DNA of 64,000 nt from JAPUEK01 sp963815355 (GTDB lineage Bacteria; Pseudomonadota; Alphaproteobacteria; Rhodobacterales; Rhodobacteraceae): the NCBI GenBank assembly GCA_963815355.1, contig CAWFGJ010000018.1, positions 90,127-154,126 of the forward strand, written 5' to 3'. The notes under the pieces were generated by a model. It saw nothing but the letters and a program-made list of their open reading frames with translations. It was not told the origin of the DNA and made no database searches. The translations under genes and the position numbers were made by a program. Of this stretch, positions 27,134-35,483 are shown piece after piece (positions within the stretch are counted from its first letter, which is position 1; each line of letters begins with the position of its first letter).

Positions 27134-27255
27134 CAACATGGGCGTAAAGCGGGGCAAGGGGGGCGGAAAAGGGCGGGTTTGGGCTTTTCTCGCCGCGCGC
27201 AGTCGGACAGTCTGGCGGGGATGAGCCGCATGACGCGGCGTGAAGGAGAGAAGAC

Positions 27256-27510
27256 ATGCATTTGAGCCCCTTGCACCTTCTGGTGGTGGCGATTGTGGTG
27301 CTGGTGTTGTTCGGTCGCGGCAAGGTCAGCAACCTGATGGGCGAATTCGGACGTGGGATCACCGCGTTCAAGCGGGGCGTGGCCGATGGCGCGACCGATC
27401 TGGAAAAGGAAGCTGCCGCCAAAGAGGCCGCTGCCAAGGAAATCGCAGCCAAGGAAGCCGCAGCCGTGGCGGCCCGCGATGTGACCCCGACGGACAAAGA
27501 CAAGGTCTAA
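27256..27510 (+). CDS. tatA: Sec-independent protein translocase subunit TatA
   Basis: Pore-forming component of the twin-arginine export system. It is an 84-residue protein with one N-terminal transmembrane helix (PLHLLVVAIVVLVLFG), the FGRGK hinge (FGxGK-type), an amphipathic helix (LMGEFGRGITAFKRG) and an Ala/Glu/Lys repeat tail with several AAKE units. A strong GAAGGAGAGAAG site precedes ATG 27256. It heads the tatABC operon. Confidence 0.95.
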   Translation: MHLSPLHLLVVAIVVLVLFGRGKVSNLMGEFGRGITAFKRGVADGATDLEKEAAAKEAAAKEIAAKEAAAVAARDVTPTDKDKV

Positions 27511-27580
27511 GACCCTGATCTGAAGGCCGGGTTAATGCTGGGGGCGGTTGCCCCCGAAAGCCGCGAAGGGGCTGACGCTT

Positions 27581-28250
27581 ATGTTTGGGGATATCGGCTG
27601 GGCCGAGTTGATGCTGATCGGCGTTGTCGCGCTGATCGTGATTGGGCCTGAGGATTTGCCGGACATGTTCCGCCAGCTTGGGCGGTTCACGGCCAAGCTG
27701 CGGCAGATGTCGCGGGAGTTTTCGCGCGCGATGGAGCAGGCGGCCAAGGACAGCGGCGTCAAAGGTGTGGCGGACGATCTGAAGGCGGTGACCTCGGCCA
27801 AGTCCCTGGGGCTTAACAAGGTCAAGGAAGCGGCGGACCGGTTCGAAAAGTGGGACCCGATCAAGAACGCGGCCAAGCCTTCGGCGCCGATCGTGGCCAA
27901 AACGCTGGTGCCACCGCCGATGCCGGCGACCCCGGATATCGGCTGGGGCTGTTGCGGCGGAAGGGGAAGCGGTTGCACAGGCCGCCCCCACGATCCACGG
28001 CCCGGCCACGCAGGCATTGATGGACAAGCAGGCCGCCAAGAAGGCCGAACTGGCCGAGGCGGCGCAAAAGCGCAAGGCCGCAGCGGCCCCTGCTGCAGAG
28101 GCGGCAGCGCAACCTGTCGCGCAACCTGCAGCCAAACCCGCCGCCAAGCCGCGTGCCAAAAAGGCCGAGGCCGTTGCCGAGGCGGCCCCGGCCAAAGCCG
28201 CCCCCAAACCCCGCGCCGCGCGCAAGACCATAAAGGCGGATGAGGCATGA
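27581..28250 (+). CDS. tatB: Sec-independent protein translocase subunit TatB, apparent frameshift in the C-terminal tail
   Basis: TatB recognises twin-arginine signal peptides with TatC. ATG 27581 begins MFGDIGWAELMLIGVVALIV, with the FGDIGWAEL N-terminus, IGPEDLP hinge and amphipathic helix all intact to about residue 115. Near 27940-27956 (CGGCTGGGGCTGTTGCGGCG) the reading switches. Upstream the frame encodes ...PATPDIGWG. From there an Ala/Lys-rich tail typical of Rhodobacteraceae TatB (AVAAEGEAVAQAAP, then DKQAAKKAELAEAAQKRK) continues in the +1-shifted frame to a TGA at 28248-28250 that overlaps the tatC ATG. The unshifted frame runs into Gly/Arg-rich nonsense to 28243. One extra G in the GGGG run explains it. 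The tail is dispensable in known TatB proteins, so function may persist. Confidence 0.85.
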
Positions 28251-29089
28251 GCAACGCCGACAACATTGACGAAAGTGCCGCCCCGCTGATTGAGCACCTG
28301 AAAGAACTGCGGAACCGTATTCTGGTGTCTGTGGCGGTGCTGACCGTCGCCTGTCTGGTCGGCTACATGCTGTGGAAACCGATTTTCGACATCCTGTCGC
28401 ATCCGATGTGTCAGGCGATGGCCAACCGGGGCCAGCCCTGCCAGTTGATCATGGTCAAGCTGCAAGAGGGCTTCTTTGTCGCGGTGCGGATTGCGGTCTG
28501 GGCCGGGTTTGCCATGTCCTTTCCGGTGATCGCGTTCCAGCTGTGGCGCTTTGTGGCACCGGGGCTGTATCGCAACGAAAAGTCGGCGTTCCTGCCGTTT
28601 CTGGTGGCCAGCCCGGTGATGTTCATGGCCGGGGCGGCGTTCGCCTATTTCATGGTTCTGCCGGGGGCTTTTGCCTTTTTCCTAAGCTACCAAAGCAGTT
28701 TCCAGACCACGCTGTCGGAGGGCGAGAGCACCTTGGCGCAGGTTCCGGCGGGGGTGCTGTATCAGGGTTCGGTCGAAAGCTTTCTGTCGCTGACGATGAC
28801 CTTTGTGATGGCCTTTGGCCTGTGTTTCCAGTTGCCGGTGTTGCTGACGCTGATGGGCAAGGCGGGGATGATTTCCTCGTCCGGGTTGAAGGCCACGCGG
28901 AAATACGCGGTGGTGGCGATCTTGTCGGTCGCAGCGGTTGCCACGCCGCCGGATGTGATGAGCCAGTTGATCATGTTTTTCGCGGTCTATCCGCTTTATG
29001 AGCTGTCGATCCTGTTGATCGTGCGCTTTGAAAAGCAGCGTGAGGCGCAGCAGCGCGCCGACGGCACTTGGGTGGAAGACGAAGAATGA
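28247..29089 (+). CDS. tatC: Sec-independent protein translocase subunit TatC
   Basis: Polytopic core receptor of the Tat system, 280 residues with six predicted transmembrane helices. Conserved features are PLIEHLKELRNRIL (cytoplasmic N-terminus), FPVIAFQLWRFVAPGLYRNEK with the essential Glu, and FGLCFQLPVLLTLMGKAG. ATG 28247 overlaps the stop of the shifted tatB frame by four bases, and its own stop overlaps the next gene start. Confidence 0.96.
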   Translation: MSNADNIDESAAPLIEHLKELRNRILVSVAVLTVACLVGYMLWKPIFDILSHPMCQAMANRGQPCQLIMVKLQEGFFVAVRIAVWAGFAMSFPVIAFQLWRFVAPGLYRNEKSAFLPFLVASPVMFMAGAAFAYFMVLPGAFAFFLSYQSSFQTTLSEGESTLAQVPAGVLYQGSVESFLSLTMTFVMAFGLCFQLPVLLTLMGKAGMISSSGLKATRKYAVVAILSVAAVATPPDVMSQLIMFFAVYPLYELSILLIVRFEKQREAQQRADGTWVEDEE

Positions 29090-29931
29090 CCGACACGTTA
29101 CTGCGTATCGCCGAGGCGCTGGAGCGTCTGGCCCCGGCGCCGATGCCTGCGCCCGATTTTGCCGCCGCTGATGCCTTTGCCTGGCACACGGCACCCGACC
29201 GGTTGGAGCCGGTGGCGCGGGTGGCGCGGATTGATATCGGCTTGCTGGTGGGGGTGAACCGGTCGCGCGACACGCTGATCGAGAACACCCGCCATTTCGC
29301 GATGGGTCTGCCCGCCAACAACGCGCTGCTTTGGGGCGCGCGGGGGATGGGGAAATCCAGTCTGGTCAAAGCGGTGCATGCCAAGCTGCGCGCCGAGGGG
29401 CTGGATTTGAAGATCGTGGAGTTGAGCCGGGAAGATCTGCCGTCGGTGCAGCGCTTGCTGGCGCATCTGCGCGGCGCACCGGGGCGGTTCATCCTGTTTT
29501 GCGATGACCTGTCGTTCAGCCATGATGACCAGCATTACAAAAGCCTGAAGGCGGTGTTGGATGGCGGCATTGAGGGGCGGCCAGAGAACGTGTTGTTCTA
29601 TGCCACCTCAAACCGGCGCCACCTGATGCCGCGCGACATGATCGAGAATGAGCGGTCCACGGCGATCTCGCCTTCGGAAGCGGTCGAGGAAAAGGTGTCG
29701 TTGTCGGACAGGTTCGGGCTGTGGCTGGGGTTCCACCCCTGTTCGCAGGACGAGTATCTGGAGATGATCGCGGGCTATTGCGCGGCCTATGGAGTGGCGG
29801 TCGATCCGGCGGAATTGCGGGCGGGGGCGGTGGAATGGCAAGCCACGCGCGGCGCCCGGTCGGGACGGGTGGCGTGGCAGTTCTTTTGCGATCTGGCGGC
29901 GCGCAAGGGTGTGCATGTCTCGGGTGTTTGA
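29086..29931 (+). CDS. DUF815-family AAA-type ATPase
   Basis: A 281-residue P-loop ATPase of uncharacterised function. The Walker A motif is LLWGARGMGKSSLVKA (about residue 83), Walker B FILFCDDLSFS (about 135), and sensor-like VLFYATSNRRHLMPR follows. The C-terminal part has SLSDRFGLWLGFHPCSQDEYL. DUF815 proteins are common downstream of tatC in Rhodobacteraceae (from memory). ATG 29086 overlaps the tatC stop (ATGA); the in-frame upstream start at 29068 lies inside tatC and is not preferred. Confidence 0.9.
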   Translation: MTDTLLRIAEALERLAPAPMPAPDFAAADAFAWHTAPDRLEPVARVARIDIGLLVGVNRSRDTLIENTRHFAMGLPANNALLWGARGMGKSSLVKAVHAKLRAEGLDLKIVELSREDLPSVQRLLAHLRGAPGRFILFCDDLSFSHDDQHYKSLKAVLDGGIEGRPENVLFYATSNRRHLMPRDMIENERSTAISPSEAVEEKVSLSDRFGLWLGFHPCSQDEYLEMIAGYCAAYGVAVDPAELRAGAVEWQATRGARSGRVAWQFFCDLAARKGVHVSGV

Positions 29932-30102
29932 GCGGGCGGTTCTACGGGCGGTTTTTCGGGCGGGCTGATTGGGCAAATGCCCGGGCGGCAGGGGCTGGGG
30001 GCCATAAGCGGGGGCCACGGGCGGGGACCTGTGGGCGTGGCGGGCCATGCGTGACGATGGGCTCTTGTATTTTCGCGGCGAAGTCGCGATCTTTGGCGGA
30101 TC

Positions 30103-31374
30103 ATGATCACAGAAATTCTTATTGTTTTGGCGCTGATTTGCCTGAATGGCGTGTTGGCCATGTCAGAGCTTGCCATTGTCTCGGCGCGGCCTGCGCGGCT
30201 GAAGCCGCTGGAGTTGAAAAGCAAAGGGGCGGCGGCGGCGTTGCGGCTGGGGGAAAACCCCGGGCGGTTCTTGTCGACGGTGCAGATCGGGATCACTTTG
30301 GTGGGGGTGTTGTCGGGGGCGTTTTCGGGCGCCACGCTGGGCACGCGGCTGACGGGGTTTCTGGTGGCGCAGGGGATGGCGGCGGATCTGGCCAATACCT
30401 TGGGCGTCGGCGGCGTGGTGGTCGTGTTGACCTATGTGTCGCTGATCGTGGGCGAGTTGGTGCCCAAGCAATTGGCGCTGCGCAACCCCGAAGCGGTGGC
30501 TGTGCGCATGGCCCCGGCGATGGCGATGCTGTCGCGGGTGGGGGCGCCGCTGGTCTGGCTGCTGGAAAACTCGGGCCGGTTCTTGCTGTGGATATTGGGT
30601 CAGCGCGGCGATCAGGGCAACCGGGTGACCGAGGAAGAGGTGCACACCATCCTGACCGAGGCCCATGAGGGCGGCGTGATCGAGACCGAAGAGCGCGAGA
30701 TGATTTCCGGCGTGATGCGGTTTTCGGACCGCACCGCCAAGGCGCTGATGACGCCGCGCCGCGATGTGGACATGGTGGATCTGGAGGCGACCTCGGCGGA
30801 GGCCTTGGCGGCGCTGCGCCGCATTGGCCGCCCGCGCATTCCGGTGCAAAGCCGGGTGACGGGCGAGGTGGTGGGTATCATCACGCTGGCCGACGCGTTC
30901 AAGGTTGTGTCACGCCGGGAGCCTTTGGACATCAAGGCGCTGGTGCGCGATGTGCCGGTGGTCAGTGACCGGGCCGACGCGTTGGACGTGTTGGAGGTTT
31001 TGCGCAAGGCCGAGCATTCGCTGGCGCTGGTCTATGACGAATACGGGCATTTCGAGGGGATGATCACCCAAGGCGACGTGTTGGAGGCGATCACCGGTGC
31101 GCTGGACACCGGCAATGATGAAGAGCCTGCCTTGGTGATCCGCGAGGATGGCTCTTTGCTGGTGGCGGGGTGGATGCCGGCGGATGAATTCTGCGACCGC
31201 TTGGGGCTGAGCCGCGATCTGGCGGGCGATTACGACACGGTGGCGGGGTTGGTGCTGCACCAGATGCGCCGCTTGCCGCAACTGGGCGAGACGTTTTCGG
31301 TCGCGGGGCATCGGTTTGAGGTGCTGGATCTGGACGGGTTGCGGATCGACAAGGTGTTGGTGAGCGTTCTGTAA
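30103..31374 (+). CDS. hemolysin-like CNNM/CorC transporter family protein
   Basis: Inner-membrane protein of 423 residues. An N-terminal DUF21/CNNM domain (about 1-190, several hydrophobic helices, GELVPKQLALRNPE) is followed by paired CBS domains (about 210-330, including VTEEEVHTILTEAHEGGVIE, MTPRRDVDMVDLE and LALVYDEYGHFEGMIT) and a CorC/HlyC C-terminal domain (about 345-422). The family is linked to magnesium/cobalt transport or efflux; haemolysis is a historical misnomer. It is a single gene with a 171-base upstream spacer, ending at a terminator. Confidence 0.92.
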   Translation: MITEILIVLALICLNGVLAMSELAIVSARPARLKPLELKSKGAAAALRLGENPGRFLSTVQIGITLVGVLSGAFSGATLGTRLTGFLVAQGMAADLANTLGVGGVVVVLTYVSLIVGELVPKQLALRNPEAVAVRMAPAMAMLSRVGAPLVWLLENSGRFLLWILGQRGDQGNRVTEEEVHTILTEAHEGGVIETEEREMISGVMRFSDRTAKALMTPRRDVDMVDLEATSAEALAALRRIGRPRIPVQSRVTGEVVGIITLADAFKVVSRREPLDIKALVRDVPVVSDRADALDVLEVLRKAEHSLALVYDEYGHFEGMITQGDVLEAITGALDTGNDEEPALVIREDGSLLVAGWMPADEFCDRLGLSRDLAGDYDTVAGLVLHQMRRLPQLGETFSVAGHRFEVLDLDGLRIDKVLVSVL

Positions 31375-31402
31375 CGCGTGCGGGTGCCGCGCGGGGCGGA
31401 GC

Positions 31403-31434
31403 CTCCGGCGGGAGTATTTGGGTCCAAGATGAAG
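31403..31434 (+). repeat. Rhodobacteraceae-type intergenic motif (CCTCCGGCGGGAGTATTTGG...)
   Basis: The CTCCGGCGGGAGTATTTGGG core, followed by TCCAAGATGAAG, lies just after the CNNM/CorC gene. A related sequence (CCGAGTATTTTTGAAAAGTG) occurs at about 19831-19850. I recall this motif as a frequent intergenic repeat in Rhodobacteraceae genomes; the copy count needs a genome search. It contains a small CTCCGGCGGGAG dyad. Confidence 0.5.
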
Positions 31435-31439
31435 GGGGG

Positions 31440-31468
31440 CGGCGGGTTTTTGGCCCGCCGTTTTGTTT
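31440..31468 (+). terminator. Rho-independent terminator after the CNNM/CorC gene
   Basis: CGGCGGG-TTTTTGG-CCCGCCG followed by TTTTGTTT. It separates this gene from the convergent nlpD-like gene, whose stop codon lies at its edge. Confidence 0.85.
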
Positions 31469-32642
31469 ATTGCAGGAAGGGCATCGGGTCGAGGCTGTCG
31501 ACGCCTTTGCGCACCTCAAAGTGCAGGAAGGGGGTGGCGGCGGCGCGGATGGTCGCGATGGTCTGGCCGCGCGAGACTTTGTCGCCCTTTTGGACCTTTA
31601 GTCCGTCAACCCCGCCATAGACCGTCAAGATCCCGTCGGCGTGGCGGATGACCACGATCTGGGTGCCTTCGGTGTCTTTGGTGACGGCCGCGATGGTGCC
31701 TTCGGCGGCCGATTTGACGGCGGTGCCAGCGGGGGCGGAGATGTCGACGCCGTCGTTCTTTTTCTTCACATAGCCGCGGATGATCGTGCCCTGCACGGGC
31801 ATGGCAAAGCGGGTGGCGGTGGCGGAGGTGCGTTGCTGGGCCATGTCGGGCGAGGCCGGGGTGGCTTTGGGCTTTTCAGCGGCGGGGGCGACTTTTTCAT
31901 CCGGAAGCGGCTTTTTGGCCGAGGGCGGGGTGGGGGTGGGCGAGCCTTCACCGGGGACAGTTTCGCGGATCGGGGCGGGGGCGCTGCCGGAGGTGGCGGT
32001 GGGGATGATCAGGAACTGGCCCTCGCGCACGGCGAGGTCCGGGCCGAGGCCGTTCCAGTCGGCCACTGACTTGGCAGAGACGTTGTAGCTGCGGGCGATG
32101 GAGAAGGCGGTCTCGCCGCGCTGGACCTGATGGCGGACGGGCTGGTTGCCCGAGGGCACCGTGGCCGCCGTTTGTTTGGCGGGTGCAGCGCCGTCGACGC
32201 GGTCAAGCGCGGTGGTGGCGATGGAGGAGACATCCACGCCGCCGGGGGCGGTGGAGCCGATGATGCCGCCGGTGGCCGCGCCGCCAAAGGCGGGGCTGGC
32301 GGCGACGCGACCCGGCAGAGCGATGATCTCGCCGTTGCGCAGGCTGTCACCGGGGGCAAGGGCGTTGTAGCGGGCGACCTCTTCGCCGCTGAGGCCGACG
32401 CGGGCGGCCAGCGAGGCCACGGTATCGCCGCGCTTGGCCACCGCGACCTGATAGCCGGGGTAGGAGATCACGCCGCGCGCATCGGGTTGCGGGCGGGGGC
32501 CGGTGGCTTTCAGTGCCGCCGCAGAGGTGTCGAGGGCGCCGCTGCCGGCGCGCATGTCCCAATCCAAGCCGCCGCTGCTGCAAGCCGACAGGAGGAGGAG
32601 GGCGGAGAGCCCGAGGAAGGAAAGGCGGGTGCTGGGGGTCAT
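31467..32642 (-). CDS. nlpD: NlpD-like lipoprotein: two LysM domains and degenerate M23 domain
   Basis: Outer-membrane lipoprotein thought to activate cell-division amidases. The signal has lipobox LLSAC (C21). Two LysM domains follow at about residues 67-114 (VAKRGDTVASLAARVGLSGE) and 170-215 (VQRGETAFSIARSYNV), then a Pro/Ala-rich linker and a C-terminal M23/LytM domain (about 290-390). The canonical HxxxD zinc motif reads NDGVD, so one metal ligand is replaced, and only LHFEVRKG retains the HxH-like end. That fits a non-catalytic activator such as NlpD/EnvC. The surE-pcm-nlpD order supports this. Confidence 0.88.
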   Translation of the reverse strand: MTPSTRLSFLGLSALLLLSACSSGGLDWDMRAGSGALDTSAAALKATGPRPQPDARGVISYPGYQVAVAKRGDTVASLAARVGLSGEEVARYNALAPGDSLRNGEIIALPGRVAASPAFGGAATGGIIGSTAPGGVDVSSIATTALDRVDGAAPAKQTAATVPSGNQPVRHQVQRGETAFSIARSYNVSAKSVADWNGLGPDLAVREGQFLIIPTATSGSAPAPIRETVPGEGSPTPTPPSAKKPLPDEKVAPAAEKPKATPASPDMAQQRTSATATRFAMPVQGTIIRGYVKKKNDGVDISAPAGTAVKSAAEGTIAAVTKDTEGTQIVVIRHADGILTVYGGVDGLKVQKGDKVSRGQTIATIRAAATPFLHFEVRKGVDSLDPMPFLQ

Positions 32643-32731
32643 GCTGGCCTCGATCTTGCGGGTCGGGTTGGCCCTGACCCTTGTTTCACGCGTTACAAAC
32701 TTGGTCCGGCGCGGGCGTGCGCCGGGGCGGT

Positions 32732-33397
32732 CTAATCGGTTCCGAGCCCTTCGACCAGTGGCACAAAGCGCACGGGGCGGAGTTCGTCATAGTCATAGCC
32801 GGTTTCTGTCCGGGTCACCTTGATCAGGTGTTGCACGGTATCGGACTGACCGACGGGCACAACCATGATACCGCCGATCTTGAGCTGCGCCAAGAGCGGG
32901 CCGGGTGGGTCTTCGGCGGCGGCGGTCACGAGAATGCGATCAAAGGGGGCTTGTTCGGGCAGCCCGTAGCTGCCGTCGCCCACCAGTGCCACGATATTGA
33001 CCAGACCCTGATCGCGGAACAGATCGGAGGCTTCGCGCACAAGGCGGCGGTGGCGGTCCACGGTATAGACCCGGCGGGCCAGCAGCGACAGGATCGCGGC
33101 CTGATAGCCCGAGCCGGTGCCGATCTCCAGCACCTTGTCGCGGGGCTGGACGTTCAGCGCCTGTGTCATCAGCCCCACGACGGAGGGTTGGGAGATCGTC
33201 TGGCCGCAGGCGATGGGCAGCGGCATGTCTTCATAGGCGCGTTCGGCGAACAGGCCGCGCACAAAGCGGCCACGGTCCACCCGTTCCATCGCGGTCAGCA
33301 CGCGGGTGTCGGTCACGCCGCGCGAGCGCAGGGCAAAGAGAAATCGCATCTTGCGTTCGGCCGCCGTTTCGTCGTCGGGCTGGCCGTCCTCTGTCAT
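32732..33397 (-). CDS. pcm: protein-L-isoaspartate O-methyltransferase
   Basis: Repairs isoaspartyl residues in damaged proteins using S-adenosylmethionine. It has 221 residues. Motif I is VLEIGTGSGYQAAILSLLA, and the substrate-side motif ISQPSVVGLMTQAL is upstream of it. The AdoMet post-motif FDRILVTAAAEDPP is also clear. Its ATG overlaps the surE stop by four bases, so surE and pcm are translationally coupled. Confidence 0.95.
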   Translation of the reverse strand: MTEDGQPDDETAAERKMRFLFALRSRGVTDTRVLTAMERVDRGRFVRGLFAERAYEDMPLPIACGQTISQPSVVGLMTQALNVQPRDKVLEIGTGSGYQAAILSLLARRVYTVDRHRRLVREASDLFRDQGLVNIVALVGDGSYGLPEQAPFDRILVTAAAEDPPGPLLAQLKIGGIMVVPVGQSDTVQHLIKVTRTETGYDYDELRPVRFVPLVEGLGTD

Positions 33398-34179
33398 GCC
33401 AGCCGTGCCTCTAGCTCGGCAAGGCGGTCATGGGCGGTCAGGTCAGCGCGCAGGGGCGTGACGGAGATGTAGCCGTCGACGTTGGCGGTGACATCGGTGC
33501 CGGGCAGGGTGGGTTTGCCTTGCTCACCGCCCTTGATCCAGAGGAACTGCCGTCCGGTCGGCGAGATATGCGGTTCCAGCGAAAAGGCCGTATAGCGGCG
33601 GAAGCCCTGGGCCGCGACCTTGGTGCCTTTGACATCGGCGGCAGGCAGGGGCGGGAAGTTGACGTTGTAGAACAGCCGGTAATCGGCCGTGTCCCAGATC
33701 GCGTGATCCAGCAGCTTTTGCACCAGCGCTGCACCGTGTTGGGCGGCTGCCTCAAACGGGTCGTCCTGCCCGGCGTTGAGCGGGCCGTAGAACTGCGACA
33801 GTGCAATGGCCTTGATCCCGTGCAAAGCCGCCTCCATCGCGCCACCGATCGTGCCGGAGTAGAGCACGTTCTCGCCCGCGTTGTTGCCTCGGTTGACGCC
33901 GGACAGCACCAGATCGGGGGGCGCGTCCTTCATCACATGGTAAAGGCCTGCCAGAACGCAATCGGCCGGGCTGCCTTCGGCGGCAAAGCGGCGGGGGCCG
34001 AGTTCGGCCAGCATGGTGGGGTGGGTGTAGCTGATGCAATGGCCGACGCCGGATTGCTCAAAGGCGGGGGCGACGGTCCAGACCTCACCCTGCGGGCCGG
34101 CGATGGTTTCGGCGATGCGGTGCAGCACGGCGAGGCCCGGAGCGTTGATGCCGTCGTCATTGGTGATCAAAATGCGCAT
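33394..34179 (-). CDS. surE: 5'/3'-nucleotidase SurE
   Basis: Metal-dependent nucleoside-monophosphate phosphatase associated with stationary-phase survival. The N-terminal metal site ITNDDGINAPG, SGVNRGNNAGENVLYSGTIG and ALSQF motifs are diagnostic. ATG 34179 places the conserved MRILITNDDG at the N-terminus (261 residues); the longer in-frame version from 34260 adds 27 unconserved residues. First gene of surE-pcm-(nlpD). Confidence 0.95.
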   Translation of the reverse strand: MRILITNDDGINAPGLAVLHRIAETIAGPQGEVWTVAPAFEQSGVGHCISYTHPTMLAELGPRRFAAEGSPADCVLAGLYHVMKDAPPDLVLSGVNRGNNAGENVLYSGTIGGAMEAALHGIKAIALSQFYGPLNAGQDDPFEAAAQHGAALVQKLLDHAIWDTADYRLFYNVNFPPLPAADVKGTKVAAQGFRRYTAFSLEPHISPTGRQFLWIKGGEQGKPTLPGTDVTANVDGYISVTPLRADLTAHDRLAELEARLA

Positions 34180-34262
34180 GGAGGGCCTTTCTATTGGCCT
34201 TCTGATTAGACGAGCGGGGCCTGCGGGGCAAGCTGTCTGCGGGGTTGAGATGCTTGCCAAAA

Positions 34263-34278
34263 TGAACTGATCAGTTCA
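34263..34278. promoter_or_regulatory. perfect 16-bp palindrome upstream of RND efflux genes
   Basis: TGAACTGATCAGTTCA is a perfect palindrome 60 bases before the first RND adaptor gene and about 83 bases before surE (divergent). Size and symmetry fit a TetR/AcrR-type operator. No TetR-family gene is present in the window. Confidence 0.65.
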
Positions 34279-34337
34279 ATATCCTTGGCAAGGCCGGAAG
34301 AGGATTCTTTTGGCAGGCGAGATGGGTGAGGTAGGGC

Positions 34338-35483
34338 ATGGTGCGGCGCATGGACAAGGCAACTGAGGGCGGCGGAATAGCGGCGGCGGTTCGGGCTTTG
34401 GTGCGGGCCTTGGTTCTGGGCCCGATTGCGATGGGGTGTCTGGCGGGATCGGGCATCGGGCCGGGGCAGGCCTGGGCCGAAGAGGCCCCCTTGGGGGTTG
34501 AAATCGTGACCACCGCGCAGAGCGTCAATGTGGTGCCCATCGTGATGACCGGGACTTTGGAGGCGGTTGAGAGCCATTCGGCCTCGTTCCGGACGGGCGG
34601 GGCGGTGCAGTCGATTTCCGTCTCGGTCGGGGATCGGGTGGCGGCGGGACAGGAATTGGCGCGGCTGGATGCGACACAGGTGCAGGCGGGGGTGTCTTCG
34701 GCCGAGGCGGGGTTGCGCGGTGCGGATGCGGCCCTGTTGCAAGCCGAGTTGAACCATGACCGGGTGGCGGCGCTTGTGGGCCGGGGCACGGCGACGCAGG
34801 CCGATCTGGACGCGGCGGTGGAGGCCTTGGCCGCCGCACAAGCCGGGCGCGATCAGGCCGAGTTGCGGCGCGACAAGGCGGCCTCGGCATTGGACGACAG
34901 CGTTTTGCGCGCCACGGCGGCGGCGATTGTGACCGCACGGGAGGCGGAGCCGGGGCAGGTCGTGGGCTCGGGGCAGGCGGTGTTGGAACTGGCGGGCCAA
35001 GCCGGGCGCGAGGCGGTGTTCATGGCGCCCGACGGGCCGGTGCTGGACAGCTTTCTGGGGCAGACCATCGCCTTGACGCGGCTGGATGCGCCCGAGGCTG
35101 CGCCGATGACGGCGGTGATCACCGAGATCGCCCCCATCGTTGAGGCGCGGACCGGGGCGGTTGAGGTGCGCGCCACGCTGGCGGCGGTGCCGGGGGATGA
35201 TCCGTTGCTGGGCGAAGCGGTGGTCGGGCGCAGCGCCTTGCCGCTGGGGTTGGGCGTGCGTCTGCCGTGGACCGCGTTGACTGCGACGGCGGAGGGTCCG
35301 GCGGTGTGGGTGGTTGACAGCGCGGGGCAGGTGGCGCTGCGGCAGGTTGTGGTCACGCGCTATCTGACCGGGGTGGTGATTGTGGGCGAGGGGCTGGCTG
35401 CGGGCGAGCAGGTGGTCGGGCAAGGCTCACACATGCTGTATCCGGGGCGACGGGTGGTGGCTTTGGCGGGGGTGTCGCAATGA
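34338..35483 (+). CDS. RND efflux periplasmic adaptor (membrane fusion protein) 1
   Basis: A 381-residue HlyD/AcrA-type adaptor. A hydrophobic N-terminal export segment includes AMGC, a possible lipobox (about residues 31-34). Then come a beta-barrel/lipoyl region (ISVSVGDRVAAGQELARLDA), an alpha-helical hairpin (about 110-195, Ala/Glu/Gln-rich coiled coil) and the second lipoyl half with REAEPGQVVGSGQAVLELA. It links an inner-membrane RND pump to an outer-membrane channel. It starts 60 bases after the palindrome and its stop overlaps the next adaptor start. Confidence 0.9.
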   Translation: MVRRMDKATEGGGIAAAVRALVRALVLGPIAMGCLAGSGIGPGQAWAEEAPLGVEIVTTAQSVNVVPIVMTGTLEAVESHSASFRTGGAVQSISVSVGDRVAAGQELARLDATQVQAGVSSAEAGLRGADAALLQAELNHDRVAALVGRGTATQADLDAAVEALAAAQAGRDQAELRRDKAASALDDSVLRATAAAIVTAREAEPGQVVGSGQAVLELAGQAGREAVFMAPDGPVLDSFLGQTIALTRLDAPEAAPMTAVITEIAPIVEARTGAVEVRATLAAVPGDDPLLGEAVVGRSALPLGLGVRLPWTALTATAEGPAVWVVDSAGQVALRQVVVTRYLTGVVIVGEGLAAGEQVVGQGSHMLYPGRRVVALAGVSQ

